A stretch of DNA of 7,829 bases from positions 1 through 7,829 of the forward strand of contig CALCRD010000467.1 in NCBI GenBank assembly GCA_937894355.1, read 5' to 3'. Shown here one piece after another: positions 1 through 6,480 of this stretch. The notes under the pieces were generated by a model. It was given only the letters and a program-made list of their open reading frames with translations. It was not told the origin of the DNA and searched no databases. The DNA is from an uncultured Bacillus sp. Lineage in GTDB: Bacteria; Bacillota; Bacilli; Bacillales; Cytobacillaceae. Within the stretch, counting starts at the first letter, position 1; each line of letters opens with the position of its first letter. The translations under genes were made by a program, and so were the position numbers.

Positions 1-75
1 GGAGGTAAAATCCAAAAGCCGATTTTACTCGAGGGGCGGAAGTCCACTAGACGCTAGGCGCTGGAGCTAGACACT
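1..75 (-). repeat. TGTCTAGCTC-family repeat, copy 2 (runs off window edge)
   Basis: Read on the minus strand, this copy begins AGTGTCTAGCTCCAGCGCC at position 75 and continues to the window edge, so it is incomplete here. It shares a 12-bp direct repeat, GAGCTAGACACT on the plus strand at 64-75, with the neighbouring copy at 126-137. A related short form lies at 7471-7498 on the plus strand. From memory, elements starting TGTCTAGCTCCAGCGCC are common between genes in Bacillaceae genomes; that is recollection, not a search. The stretch contains a perfect 8-bp dyad at 5-28. I see no coding frame in it. Confidence 0.6.
5..28. repeat. Perfect 8-bp inverted repeat with 8-nt loop
   Basis: GTAAAATC at 5-12 is exactly complementary to GATTTTAC at 21-28, with an 8-nt loop between them. 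It lies inside the repeat downstream of hisD. No T-run follows on the minus strand before the window ends, so I cannot call it a terminator. It may be an internal hairpin of the repeat. Confidence 0.55.
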
Positions 76-110
76 GTTCTATTTTCAAATACTTATTCTT
101 CTGTTTTTTA

Positions 111-137
111 GAAAAGCGCTAGTTCGAGCTAGACACT
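111..137 (-). repeat. TGTCTAGCTC-family repeat, miniature copy 1
   Basis: Read on the minus strand this is AGTGTCTAGCTCGAAC followed by TAGCGCTTTTC. It starts 9 bases after the hisD stop codon. The first ten bases match the start of copy 2, while the GCGCTTTTC end resembles the end of the short form at 7471-7498. It therefore looks like a remnant that keeps only the two ends of a longer element. A CTAG/CTAG pairing is possible but weak, so any terminator role for hisD is uncertain. Confidence 0.5.
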
Positions 138-146
138 CAACAGCTT

Positions 147-1415
147 TTATTTTTCAAGTCTGGCTTCGACTGCTCTGGCGTGGGCTTCTAGTCCTTCAAT
201 TCGGGCAAACTCGGCAATTTTCGCCGCGTTGGCATTGAAGGCCGCTTCACTGTAGACGATGACGCTTGATTTTTTCTGGAAATCTTCGACGTTTAGCGGG
301 CTTGAAAAACGGGCTGTGCCGTTTGTTGGTAATACGTGATTTGGACCGGCAAAGTAATCGCCAATTGGTTCTGAGCTGTAACGTCCAATGAAAATTGCTC
401 CGGCATGACGGATTTGGCCTAATAGCTCCATGGCATTAACGGTTTGGATTTCTAAATGCTCTGGCGCGATTTTGTTAATCGTCTCTACTGCTTCTTCCAT
501 TGACTTTGTCACGTAAATCGTACCATAGTTTTCAATTGATGCCGCGGCGATTTCCCGACGTGGCAGATCGACAAGTTGCTTTTCAACCTCAGCAGATACT
601 GCCTCAGCTAAGGCTTGTGACGGGGTAACAAGGATACTGCAGGCCCGCGGGTCATGTTCAGCTTGCGATAATAAATCAGCAGCGACTTCGTTAGGTCGTG
701 CGGTATCGTCTGCTAAAACGGCAATTTCACTAGGACCAGCAATCATGTCAATGTCTACATCACCAAATACTTCTCGTTTGGCTAAAGCAACAAAGATATT
801 TCCAGGACCGGTAATTTTATCAACAGGTTTAATCGTTTCAGTTCCATAAGCCAGGGCGGCAATTGCTTGAGCGCCTCCGACTTTGTAAATTTCCTTTGCT
901 CCAGCGACGCTTGCAGCGACTAAAACTGCGGCGGGAATTTTACCATTTTTGCCTGGAGGTGACACTACGACAATCCGTTCTACACCAGCAGTTTGCGCTG
1001 GAATGACATTCATTAAAACTGAAGATGGGTAGGCAGCTGTTCCACCTGGTACGTATAACCCAACTGAGTCCAACGGGGTAATTTTTTGACCAAGAATTGT
1101 GCCATTTGTCTCAGTTGTCATCCAAGAGTTCCGCAGTTGCTTTTCGTGAAATGAACGAATGTTTGCGGCTGCTTCTTTGATGATGTCCAGTTGGTTCTGA
1201 TTGACCAATTCAAATGCTTCGGTGATTTCTGCTTCACTAACCAAAGTAGTCGTTAGGCTGATTCCATCGAATTTTTCGGTATATTGTTTTAAAGCTTTAT
1301 CTCCATTAATACGCACTTCGTTGATGATCGCTTTGACAGCATTCCGTTGATCTTCTGTTCCACCGTCTACTGTTCTTTTGATCGAAATATCTTCATTAAC
1401 TTGTAAGATTTTCAT
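147..1415 (-). CDS. hisD: Histidinol dehydrogenase HisD
   Basis: HisD carries out the last two steps of histidine synthesis, oxidising L-histidinol through histidinal to L-histidine with NAD and zinc, in the cytoplasm. I read 422 residues from ATG 1413-1415, a usual length for the family. Visible family residues are the zinc ligands Q251 and H254 (SQAEHDPRA), D353 (PIGDYFAGPNH) and H412 (EGLEAHARA), and the catalytic pair E319-H320 (IAPEHLEI). The GPSEIAVLAD segment at 227-236 and PTNGTARFSSPLNVEDF at 363-379 are also typical. A TTG directly upstream (1416-1418) extends the frame by one residue; AAAGGA at 1425-1430 favours the ATG, 9 nt away. It follows hisG after an 88-bp gap and presumably belongs to the hisZ operon. 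The next gene expected, hisB, is not visible in the remaining 146 bp. Confidence 0.97.
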   Translation of the reverse strand: MKILQVNEDISIKRTVDGGTEDQRNAVKAIINEVRINGDKALKQYTEKFDGISLTTTLVSEAEITEAFELVNQNQLDIIKEAAANIRSFHEKQLRNSWMTTETNGTILGQKITPLDSVGLYVPGGTAAYPSSVLMNVIPAQTAGVERIVVVSPPGKNGKIPAAVLVAASVAGAKEIYKVGGAQAIAALAYGTETIKPVDKITGPGNIFVALAKREVFGDVDIDMIAGPSEIAVLADDTARPNEVAADLLSQAEHDPRACSILVTPSQALAEAVSAEVEKQLVDLPRREIAAASIENYGTIYVTKSMEEAVETINKIAPEHLEIQTVNAMELLGQIRHAGAIFIGRYSSEPIGDYFAGPNHVLPTNGTARFSSPLNVEDFQKKSSVIVYSEAAFNANAAKIAEFARIEGLEAHARAVEARLEK

Positions 1416-1503
1416 CAACTATCATCCTTTCAAAAGCTATCGAGCAATTCAAATAAGTTAAGTGTTCATCAAGCTCGTTAATCCGGTTTCTTTTTTTAAA
1501 AAG
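1416..1503 (-). other. hisG-hisD intergenic gap, 88 bp
   Basis: This gap is unusually long for genes of one pathway that otherwise overlap (hisZ/hisG share 4 bp). It begins after the hisG stop with an A/T-rich stretch of runs of T and then A. It also contains CGAGC and GCTCG arms separated by 27 nt, and ends with the hisD ribosome binding site. I found no convincing promoter, terminator or short gene in it. Confidence 0.5.
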
Positions 1504-2130
1504 TTAGTCTATTACTTTGCTTAGTCGTTCTACTAGGTCGCTAATCCGTTCGTCTTTCATTTGATAGCTGACTGGATTAACAATTAGTCTTGAGGTAATG
1601 TCAACGATTTCCTCGTATTCAACAAGGCCGTTTTCCTTTAAGGTTCTTCCAGATGAAACGATATCGACAATTCGATCAGACAGCCCGATGATTGGCGCTA
1701 ATTCGATTGAACCGTTGAGTTTAATAATTTCTACCTGTTCGCCTTGGGCCCGGAAATAGGCCGCTGCTACTTTCGGATATTTCGTTGCCACCTTAGGAGC
1801 CACATCATTCATCGATGTGTTGGGTAGCCCAGCAACTGCTAAGTAACATTTGCTTATCTTTAAATCTAGTAATTCATATACATCACGGTCTTCTTCAAGC
1901 ATGACATCCTTACCGGCAATTCCTAAATCAGCTACGCCATGTTCAACATAGGTGGGAACATCCATTGGCTTTGCCAGAATAAACCGAAAATTCTCATCAG
2001 GGACATCGATAATTAGCTTGCGCGAATCCTCAAACTCTGGCGGAAGACGGTAGCCTGCTTTTCGTAGCAAATCCGATGCTTCTTCAAAAATTCGTCCTTT
2101 TGGCATCGCAATCGTTAACATGTTTTTCAT
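1504..2130 (-). CDS. hisG: ATP phosphoribosyltransferase catalytic subunit HisG (short form)
   Basis: HisG joins ATP and phosphoribosyl pyrophosphate to give phosphoribosyl-ATP and pyrophosphate, the first committed step of histidine synthesis. At 208 residues it is the short form, which lacks the C-terminal regulatory domain of long HisG and depends on HisZ as partner. The N-terminal MPKGRIFEEA (9-18) and the phosphoribosyl pyrophosphate loop DIVSSGRTLKENGL (156-169) are clear. LAKPMDVPTYVEHGVADLGI (52-71) is also characteristic. The start ATG overlaps the hisZ stop as ATGA, so the two are probably translationally coupled and made in balanced amounts. AAAGGGG at 2139-2145, 8 nt upstream, supports this start over the ATG three codons in. 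Feedback inhibition by histidine is known for the HisG-HisZ complex; nothing in the sequence shows it directly. Confidence 0.97.
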   Translation of the reverse strand: MKNMLTIAMPKGRIFEEASDLLRKAGYRLPPEFEDSRKLIIDVPDENFRFILAKPMDVPTYVEHGVADLGIAGKDVMLEEDRDVYELLDLKISKCYLAVAGLPNTSMNDVAPKVATKYPKVAAAYFRAQGEQVEIIKLNGSIELAPIIGLSDRIVDIVSSGRTLKENGLVEYEEIVDITSRLIVNPVSYQMKDERISDLVERLSKVID

Positions 2131-3308
2131 TCCGCAGACCCCTTTCCTTGTTTACCAATCAAAAAGGTGGTATTAGTAAACTTACTTGTACAGCTGTCTA
2201 AATTTTTCACACCGTTAATGTCTTGTAAAATAACCCTTAAACCCTTGTTACGTTTTTCTTTGGCTATTTCAAAAGCTTCCTTGCGTCGTTCGGCGCTGAA
2301 CAAGATACAATGAATTGATTCAGTTTCTTCCAATTCACCTAATGCTTCAAGGAGACGATCAACTCTGACAGCAAAGCCTGTTGCTCCGGTTGGCTTGCCG
2401 AATTTTTCAAATAAGCGGTCATAACGTCCGCCACTACCGATTGGGAATCCGACACTACCTGCGTAAACTTCAAATAGGACGCCTGTGTAGTAGCTCATGT
2501 GGCTGACCAAGGTTAGGTCGATCTTCACATTGGCTTCGACACCATAGTCAGAGATGATTTCCCATAGTTGCTGAAGTTGTTCAACGGCTTCGCGACCTTG
2601 TTCATTTTCAATCAATGCTAAAGCATTTTCGATTACTTCTTTGCCACCGCGAAGCTGAAGTAGTGCAAATAATCTTTGTTTATCAATCGAAGACAATGGA
2701 AGCGATTTAACATGCTCACGATAGCCAACGTAATTTTTTTCATATAAAAATTTTGTAAGTGTTTGGGCTCGTTCTTCTGTTCCTAAGATTTGCATCAATA
2801 ATTCTTGAACAAAACCAATATGGCCAACAGAGATTTGAAAGTCTGTTAAGCCTGCTTCCTTCAAGGAAGAAATCATTAAGGCAATTACTTCAGCATCGGC
2901 ACTCATAGTGTTGTCCGCAATACATTCGACGCCAATTTGTTCAAATTCAGCTGGTCTACCACCTTCACGCTGTTGAGCTCTAAATAAGTTTGCTGCACAA
3001 GCAAGGCGTAATGGTAAATCATTTTTCAACAGCTTGGAAGCTGCAACCCGAGCAATTGGAGAGGTCATATCTGGACGTAAAACAAGTGTGTGTCCTTGCT
3101 GATCCAATAATTTGAATAACATGCCGTCCAAAATAGACGAGGCAGAACCGACCGTATCAAAATATTCTAGTGTTGGCGTCTCAATAAATTGATAGCCCCA
3201 TCTTTTCATTTCTTCTTCTATTTTCCGCTTAACCAGTTGCTTCGTTTCATATAAGTCTGGTAAAGTATCTCTCATCCCAAGCGGCTTCTCAAACATAAAT
3301 AAACTCAT
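2127..3308 (-). CDS. hisZ: ATP phosphoribosyltransferase regulatory subunit HisZ
   Basis: HisZ is a paralogue of histidyl-tRNA synthetase that does not charge tRNA; it assembles with short HisG and is needed for its activity and histidine feedback. The 393 residues carry the class II synthetase-like fold: RPDMTSPIAR (78-87), FRAQQREGGRPAEFEQIGVE (109-128, motif 2 region) and GSGGRYDRL (291-299). True histidyl-tRNA synthetases have an anticodon-binding domain that is longer and different at the C-terminus, and the position directly before hisG settles the assignment. The start ATG has AAGGGTGAG at 3312-3320 just upstream. A second ATG four codons in would be too far from that site. It is the first gene of hisZ-hisG-hisD and has its own promoter at 3396-3424. 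The final residues are overlapped by the hisG start. Confidence 0.96.
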   Translation of the reverse strand: MSLFMFEKPLGMRDTLPDLYETKQLVKRKIEEEMKRWGYQFIETPTLEYFDTVGSASSILDGMLFKLLDQQGHTLVLRPDMTSPIARVAASKLLKNDLPLRLACAANLFRAQQREGGRPAEFEQIGVECIADNTMSADAEVIALMISSLKEAGLTDFQISVGHIGFVQELLMQILGTEERAQTLTKFLYEKNYVGYREHVKSLPLSSIDKQRLFALLQLRGGKEVIENALALIENEQGREAVEQLQQLWEIISDYGVEANVKIDLTLVSHMSYYTGVLFEVYAGSVGFPIGSGGRYDRLFEKFGKPTGATGFAVRVDRLLEALGELEETESIHCILFSAERRKEAFEIAKEKRNKGLRVILQDINGVKNLDSCTSKFTNTTFLIGKQGKGSAE

Positions 3309-3363
3309 AAGCTCACCCTTTTACTGAATACTTGTTTCTAAAATTTCTGAAATCCTTTAGTCC

Positions 3364-3377
3364 GCTAATGTGTTAGC
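3364..3377. promoter_or_regulatory. Dyad in hisZ leader, possible operator
   Basis: GCTAA TGTG TTAGC is a perfect 5-bp inverted repeat with a 4-nt centre. It lies about 19 bp downstream of the predicted -10 box, in the untranslated leader of hisZ. Its place suits a repressor site or a small RNA hairpin. No T-run follows it, so it is not a terminator. Confidence 0.35.
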
Positions 3378-3392
3378 ACAATGAAGTTATTA

Positions 3393-3403
3393 GTTAGTGT
3401 AAC
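3393..3403. promoter_or_regulatory. Dyad over the hisZ -10 box, possible operator
   Basis: GTTA GTG TAAC is a perfect 4-bp inverted repeat that fully covers the predicted -10 hexamer at 3396-3401. It resembles the dyad at 3364-3377 in its TTAG/CTAA-rich arms. Two similar dyads around one promoter would suit repression of histidine genes, but the regulator is unknown from this sequence. Confidence 0.3.
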
Positions 3404-3424
3404 CTCGAATCCTCAATTCGTCAA
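3396..3424 (-). promoter_or_regulatory. SigA-type promoter of hisZ-hisG-hisD
   Basis: On the minus strand, TTGACG at 3419-3424 and TACACT at 3396-3401 are separated by exactly 17 bp. The -35 box matches consensus at five of six bases and the -10 box at four of six. Transcription would start near 3389 and leave a leader of about 80 nt before the hisZ ATG. I see no T-box or attenuator in this leader. The promoter lies between the palindromic repeat at 3441-3510 and hisZ, so the his genes need not depend on read-through from yvoF. Confidence 0.65.
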
Positions 3425-3440
3425 GAGCCAATTCCACTTT

Positions 3441-3510
3441 AACGCAGCACCGCGCCGGGGGACTGTCCCCCAGTAGTTTACCGCGTTGGTGCAGCGGGGG
3501 ACAGGCCCCC
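3441..3510. repeat. Paired G5/C5 palindromic repeat at the yvoF end
   Basis: Two near-identical hairpins, GGGGGACTGTCCCCC at 3457-3471 and GGGGGACAGGCCCCC at 3496-3510, flank and embed a larger imperfect inverted repeat. The outer arms are GCAGCACC at 3444-3451 and GGTGCAGC at 3488-3495, 7 of 8 bases paired, with GCG-rich sequence inside each arm. GC content is far above the neighbouring AT-rich DNA. I recall GGGGGAC-GTCCCCC palindromes as a dispersed family in Bacillaceae, of the kind often linked to REP-associated transposases; no such transposase is present here. The upper hairpin lies inside the yvoF reading frame. Neither hairpin has a T-run after it on the minus strand, so it is not a standard terminator for the hprK operon. 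Confidence 0.7.
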
Positions 3511-3993
3511 TTTTGGTTCTTTGATTACGCGCATCGGGTTTCCACCGACAAATGCTCCTGGTGCAACATCTTTATGTACAAGGGACCCAGCAGCGACAAT
3601 CGCTCCATCGCCAATTGTGATGCCTGGTAAAATCGTGGTATTGGCGCCTATCATTACTTCATTTCCAATGATTACCTGGCCAATTCGATATTCCTTAATC
3701 AAATACTCGTGAGCAAGAATCGTCGTATTGTATCCAATAATTGAATTGCGGCCGACAGTTATTTTCTCGGGAAACATAATATCTGGCACAACCATTAAGG
3801 CAAACGATGTTTTCTCACCCACCTTCATTCTGAGAAATGTGCGATAAAGCCAATTCTTTACACTTAGGAACGGCGTATAACGCGCAATCTGAATCACAAT
3901 AAAGTTTTTTACTACTTTCCAAAAAGAAACTGTGTTGTAAATCTGCCATAAAGAGTTGGCACCTTCAACAGGGTAACGTGTAGTATTTCTCAT
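3478..3993 (-). CDS. yvoF: YvoF-type hexapeptide-repeat acetyltransferase with a repeat-derived C-terminus
   Basis: This is a 171-residue member of the left-handed beta-helix acyltransferases, probably cytoplasmic; the substrate is unknown. Hexapeptide turns run from about residue 74 to 155, for example ITVGRNSIIG and NEVMIGANTTILPGITIGDG, and end in the family hallmark FVGGNPMRVI (148-157). H95 in ILAHEYL sits where the catalytic histidine is expected. I start at ATG 3991-3993 because MRNTTRYPVEGANSLW matches the N-terminus I recall for Bacillus YvoF; an upstream in-frame TTG at 4006-4008 would add five residues. It starts 4 nt after the ppaX stop, suggesting coupled translation with only a weak GGGG-type binding site. 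Residues 162-171 (GGLSPAAPTR) are encoded by the palindromic repeat at 3441-3510, which appears to have replaced the usual helical tail. The core fold is complete, so it is probably functional. Confidence 0.85.
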   Translation of the reverse strand: MRNTTRYPVEGANSLWQIYNTVSFWKVVKNFIVIQIARYTPFLSVKNWLYRTFLRMKVGEKTSFALMVVPDIMFPEKITVGRNSIIGYNTTILAHEYLIKEYRIGQVIIGNEVMIGANTTILPGITIGDGAIVAAGSLVHKDVAPGAFVGGNPMRVIKEPKGGLSPAAPTR

Positions 3994-3997
3994 TCGC

Positions 3998-4642
3998 TTA
4001 AACCCCAAGAATTGGCAGAAGATCGCCCATATTGTCGAGAATGTAATCTGGATGGTGAATCTCTAATGATTCACGACCCTTTATTGCCCACGCGACTCCA
4101 GCAGTTTTCGTTCCGGCATTTTTCCCGGCCAAAACATCATGATAATTATCGCCAACCATGATTGTATTCGCAGGCACCGAGCCTAACCTTTCAAGTGCCT
4201 TAAAGATCGGCTCTGGATTTGGCTTTGGATGTGTTACATGGTCTAGGGCAATGATGGTGTCAAAGAATTTATCCATTTTAGTTAATTGCAATCCCATCAT
4301 TGTCACCTTCAACATTTTGGTTGTCACAATACCCAGTTTAAAATTCTTATCTTTTAATGTAGAAATCGTCTCGTAAACGCCCTCAAACTCTCTTATTAAA
4401 TAGTCATGATTGGAGATATTGAATGCTCTGTAGGTTTTCACCATCTCCTCCGTCTTGGCTTCGTTTATTTTTGAAAAAGTTTCCACTAATGTCGGACCAA
4501 TAAATGGCAATACATCTTCTCGGTTATATTGACCTGGAGTATAGATTTCAAGTGTGTGTAAGAATGAAGAAATAATCAATTCATTGGTATCGACTAATGT
4601 TCCATCAAAGTCGAATAAAACGGTATTTATATTATTATTCAT
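3998..4642 (-). CDS. ppaX: Pyrophosphatase PpaX (HAD family)
   Basis: PpaX hydrolyses pyrophosphate to phosphate. Its known role is to remove the pyrophosphate that HprK releases when it dephosphorylates P-Ser-HPr, and it sits in the same unit as hprK here. The 214 residues show all haloacid dehalogenase motifs: DFDGT at 11-15 (nucleophile D11, acid/base D13), VTTK at 106-109, K140 in HPKPNPEP, and GDNYHD at 164-169. The insert between motifs I and II is an alpha-helical cap, as in phosphoglycolate phosphatase relatives; the position next to hprK and lgt favours PpaX. The frame is open 19 codons further upstream, but that part lies inside yvoD and does not resemble the family. ATG 4640-4642 puts DFDGT near the N-terminus. 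AAAGGA at 4654-4659 is 11 nt away, somewhat far, so coupling to yvoD through the 8-bp overlap probably helps. Confidence 0.93.
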   Translation of the reverse strand: MNNNINTVLFDFDGTLVDTNELIISSFLHTLEIYTPGQYNREDVLPFIGPTLVETFSKINEAKTEEMVKTYRAFNISNHDYLIREFEGVYETISTLKDKNFKLGIVTTKMLKVTMMGLQLTKMDKFFDTIIALDHVTHPKPNPEPIFKALERLGSVPANTIMVGDNYHDVLAGKNAGTKTAGVAWAIKGRESLEIHHPDYILDNMGDLLPILGV

Positions 4643-5582
4643 AAATCGCTGCATCCTTTCTTTTGACGATCTCGGCACGTTTCCAAAGTGATGATACAAC
4701 TAAGGTTAGGATGATTGCCACACCTAACCTAATGAGGAGCAACGGTAACACAGGTATTCCCAGCGGCAAAAAGATAAGCGTATCCTCAATGACTGCATGG
4801 CAGGACACGAGAAATACAAATGCCAGGGTCACATCTTTTTTGCTAACCCCATCCTCTTGAACAGCTTGAATCATCACTCCGGCTCCATAAGCTAAACCGA
4901 GCAACAACCCGGCTGCCAGCGTCGTAGAAGTATTCTCCTTCATCCCCAATCCCCGGGTAATCGGAGCCATCCATCTAGAAAATACATCCAGCCATTTTAA
5001 ATCTTTAAAAATTTGAATCAGGATCATTAAAGGAATGACGATTATCGCGAGTTGCAGTATTCCCATTCCTGCTGTTTGTAATCCATCTAGCAAAACCTCC
5101 CAAATTCCCAAGGCTTGCATTTCTTTGGCCGGAATGAATCCATAGTTAGCGACCTCCCCGCCACCCTGCCAAACTAGATTAATAACCACTCCAGATAACA
5201 AAGCAAGGCCAAAGCGAATAACAAGTGTGACCCAAAGCTTTACACCAACCTTGATTGCCACACCTGATTCAATAAACATATTATGAGAAAAAGACAGCAT
5301 GACCGCGACAATAAATACTTCCTTAACCGTCAAATCCAGCGTCAATATCGCGCCAATTGCTGCATATAAATTTAAAAAGTTTCCTAATACAAGGGGAATT
5401 GCTGCGTCTCCGGACAAACCTAATCCACTCATTAACGGAGCAATTAACTCAATCAGCCACGGTAATACGGGGGTATGTTGCAAAATTGCCACCATTAACG
5501 TAACTGGAAAAATAATTTTCCCAAAGGTCCAAGTCGTTTTTAAACCGACTATTACTCCCTTTCTAAATGAAGCCTGCAACAT
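4635..5582 (-). CDS. yvoD: YvoD-type membrane protein, nucleoside-recognition/gate fold
   Basis: This 315-residue polytopic membrane protein has about eight hydrophobic segments and no recognised substrate. It contains two related halves. The first has GLGLSGDAAIPLVLGNFLNL followed by SFSHNMFIESG; the second has GLGMKENTSTTLAAGLLLGL followed by VSCHAVIEDTL. This is the arrangement of gate domains found in nucleoside transporters, FeoB and the SpmA/SpmB sporulation proteins, here duplicated in one chain. A conserved histidine four residues before a glutamate occurs in each half (HNMFIE and HAVIE-type, the second one residue shorter). AGAGGTGG at 5590-5597 lies 7 nt before the ATG and fixes the start. 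It follows lgt after 25 bp and its last codons overlap the ppaX start. The family is known as a fixed neighbour of lgt and ppaX in Bacillus. A transport function is plausible but unproven. Confidence 0.85.
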   Translation of the reverse strand: MLQASFRKGVIVGLKTTWTFGKIIFPVTLMVAILQHTPVLPWLIELIAPLMSGLGLSGDAAIPLVLGNFLNLYAAIGAILTLDLTVKEVFIVAVMLSFSHNMFIESGVAIKVGVKLWVTLVIRFGLALLSGVVINLVWQGGGEVANYGFIPAKEMQALGIWEVLLDGLQTAGMGILQLAIIVIPLMILIQIFKDLKWLDVFSRWMAPITRGLGMKENTSTTLAAGLLLGLAYGAGVMIQAVQEDGVSKKDVTLAFVFLVSCHAVIEDTLIFLPLGIPVLPLLLIRLGVAIILTLVVSSLWKRAEIVKRKDAAIYE

Positions 5583-5607
5583 AACTAACCCACCTCTTTA
5601 ATGATTA

Positions 5608-6426
5608 TCAATCTCCATCTAAATACCGCACCTTGGAAAAACCTTGTTTTCTTCTATATATAACTAGAACAAGGGCTACAATAATAAGTACTAAGGAAAT
5701 AGTCTGAGCAATTCGCAGGCTTTCCGTCAGCATTAGACTGTCTGTTCGTAAACCTTCTACAAAAAAACGTCCTATCGAATACCAAATTACATAGGATAGA
5801 AAAATTTCACCCCGACCGAGATTCACTTTTCTTAACAGTAGTAATAGAGCGAATCCGATTAGATTCCATATTGATTCATAAAGAAAGGTAGGATGATAAT
5901 AAGTTCCATTAATATACATTTGATTGATGATAAAGTCTGGTAAGTATAAGTTTTCCAAAAAGACCCGGCTAACTTCCTCACCGTGTGCCTCTTGATTCAT
6001 GAAATTGCCCCATCTCCCAATCGCCTGACCTAGGATAATACTCGGAGCAGCGATATCAGCTAACTTCCAAAAGGAGACTTTTTTACTTTTTGCAAAAAAA
6101 TAAGCAGTCGCAACCGCACCAATCAAGGCGCCATGAATTGCTATTCCACCATGCCATACTTTGGGTATATCCGATAGATGCTGCGAATAATAGTTTTCCC
6201 ATTCAAAAATGACATAATAAGCACGAGCACAGATAATGGAAATTGGGATCGCCCAAATCATCAAATCTGGAAAAAGATCTTTCGGCATTCCTCGTTTATC
6301 AGCCTCTCTCATGGCAATCCATAAAGCAAGTGCTATACCCACGCCGATAATTAGTCCATACCAATGGACGGTAATTGGACCAAAACTAAAGGCAATTGGG
6401 TCAAGTGGTTGTATAGTTTCTTCCAT
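5608..6426 (-). CDS. lgt: Prolipoprotein diacylglyceryl transferase Lgt
   Basis: Lgt moves diacylglycerol from phosphatidylglycerol to the lipobox cysteine of prolipoproteins, the first step of lipoprotein maturation, in the cytoplasmic membrane. The 272 residues span the membrane about seven times. HWYGLIIG lies near the N-terminus (21-28). IHG at 97-99 and the family signature GRWGNFMNQEAHG at 137-149 are intact, as is YHPTFLYES (177-185) and the late GRFFVEGLRTDSLM segment. The frame is open five codons further, to ATG 6439-6441, but AGGAG at 6434-6438 lies inside that extension and sits 7 nt before ATG 6424-6426. MEETIQPLDPIAFSFGPI also matches the family N-terminus. It follows hprK after 54 bp with no terminator, so it is probably co-transcribed. 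The C-terminus is a short positively charged tail. Confidence 0.96.
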   Translation of the reverse strand: MEETIQPLDPIAFSFGPITVHWYGLIIGVGIALALWIAMREADKRGMPKDLFPDLMIWAIPISIICARAYYVIFEWENYYSQHLSDIPKVWHGGIAIHGALIGAVATAYFFAKSKKVSFWKLADIAAPSIILGQAIGRWGNFMNQEAHGEEVSRVFLENLYLPDFIINQMYINGTYYHPTFLYESIWNLIGFALLLLLRKVNLGRGEIFLSYVIWYSIGRFFVEGLRTDSLMLTESLRIAQTISLVLIIVALVLVIYRRKQGFSKVRYLDGD

Positions 6427-6433
6427 TATCATT

Positions 6434-6438
6434 CTCCT
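6434..6438 (-). promoter_or_regulatory. lgt ribosome binding site, decides the start
   Basis: AGGAG on the minus strand, 7 nt before ATG 6424-6426. It directly follows the upstream in-frame ATG at 6439-6441, which therefore cannot use it. This places the lgt start five codons inside the longest frame. Confidence 0.8.
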
Positions 6439-6480
6439 CATAAACTTGAACTTAAATTTACATAAAACAAGGGGTTTCGG

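Noticed and set aside
1..10. GGAGGTAAAA at the window edge looks like a plus-strand ribosome binding site
   Set aside because: No start codon with an open frame follows, and it is part of the repeat dyad at 5-28.
107..124. AGAAAAGCGCTAGT resembles a CcpA (cre) site
   Set aside because: The match is poor outside the central GCGC, and it lies in the repeat after hisD, not near a promoter.
3444..3456. GCACCGCGCC resembles the T-box sequence GGNACCGCG
   Set aside because: It is on the strand opposite to hisZ, lies upstream of the predicted promoter and belongs to the palindromic repeat. No specifier hairpin or terminator/antiterminator pair is present.
3496..3514. GGGGG-CCCCC hairpin followed by TTTT as a terminator
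   Set aside because: The T-run follows only on the plus strand, where no gene is being transcribed; it has just four T residues, and the sequence codes for the end of YvoF on the other strand.
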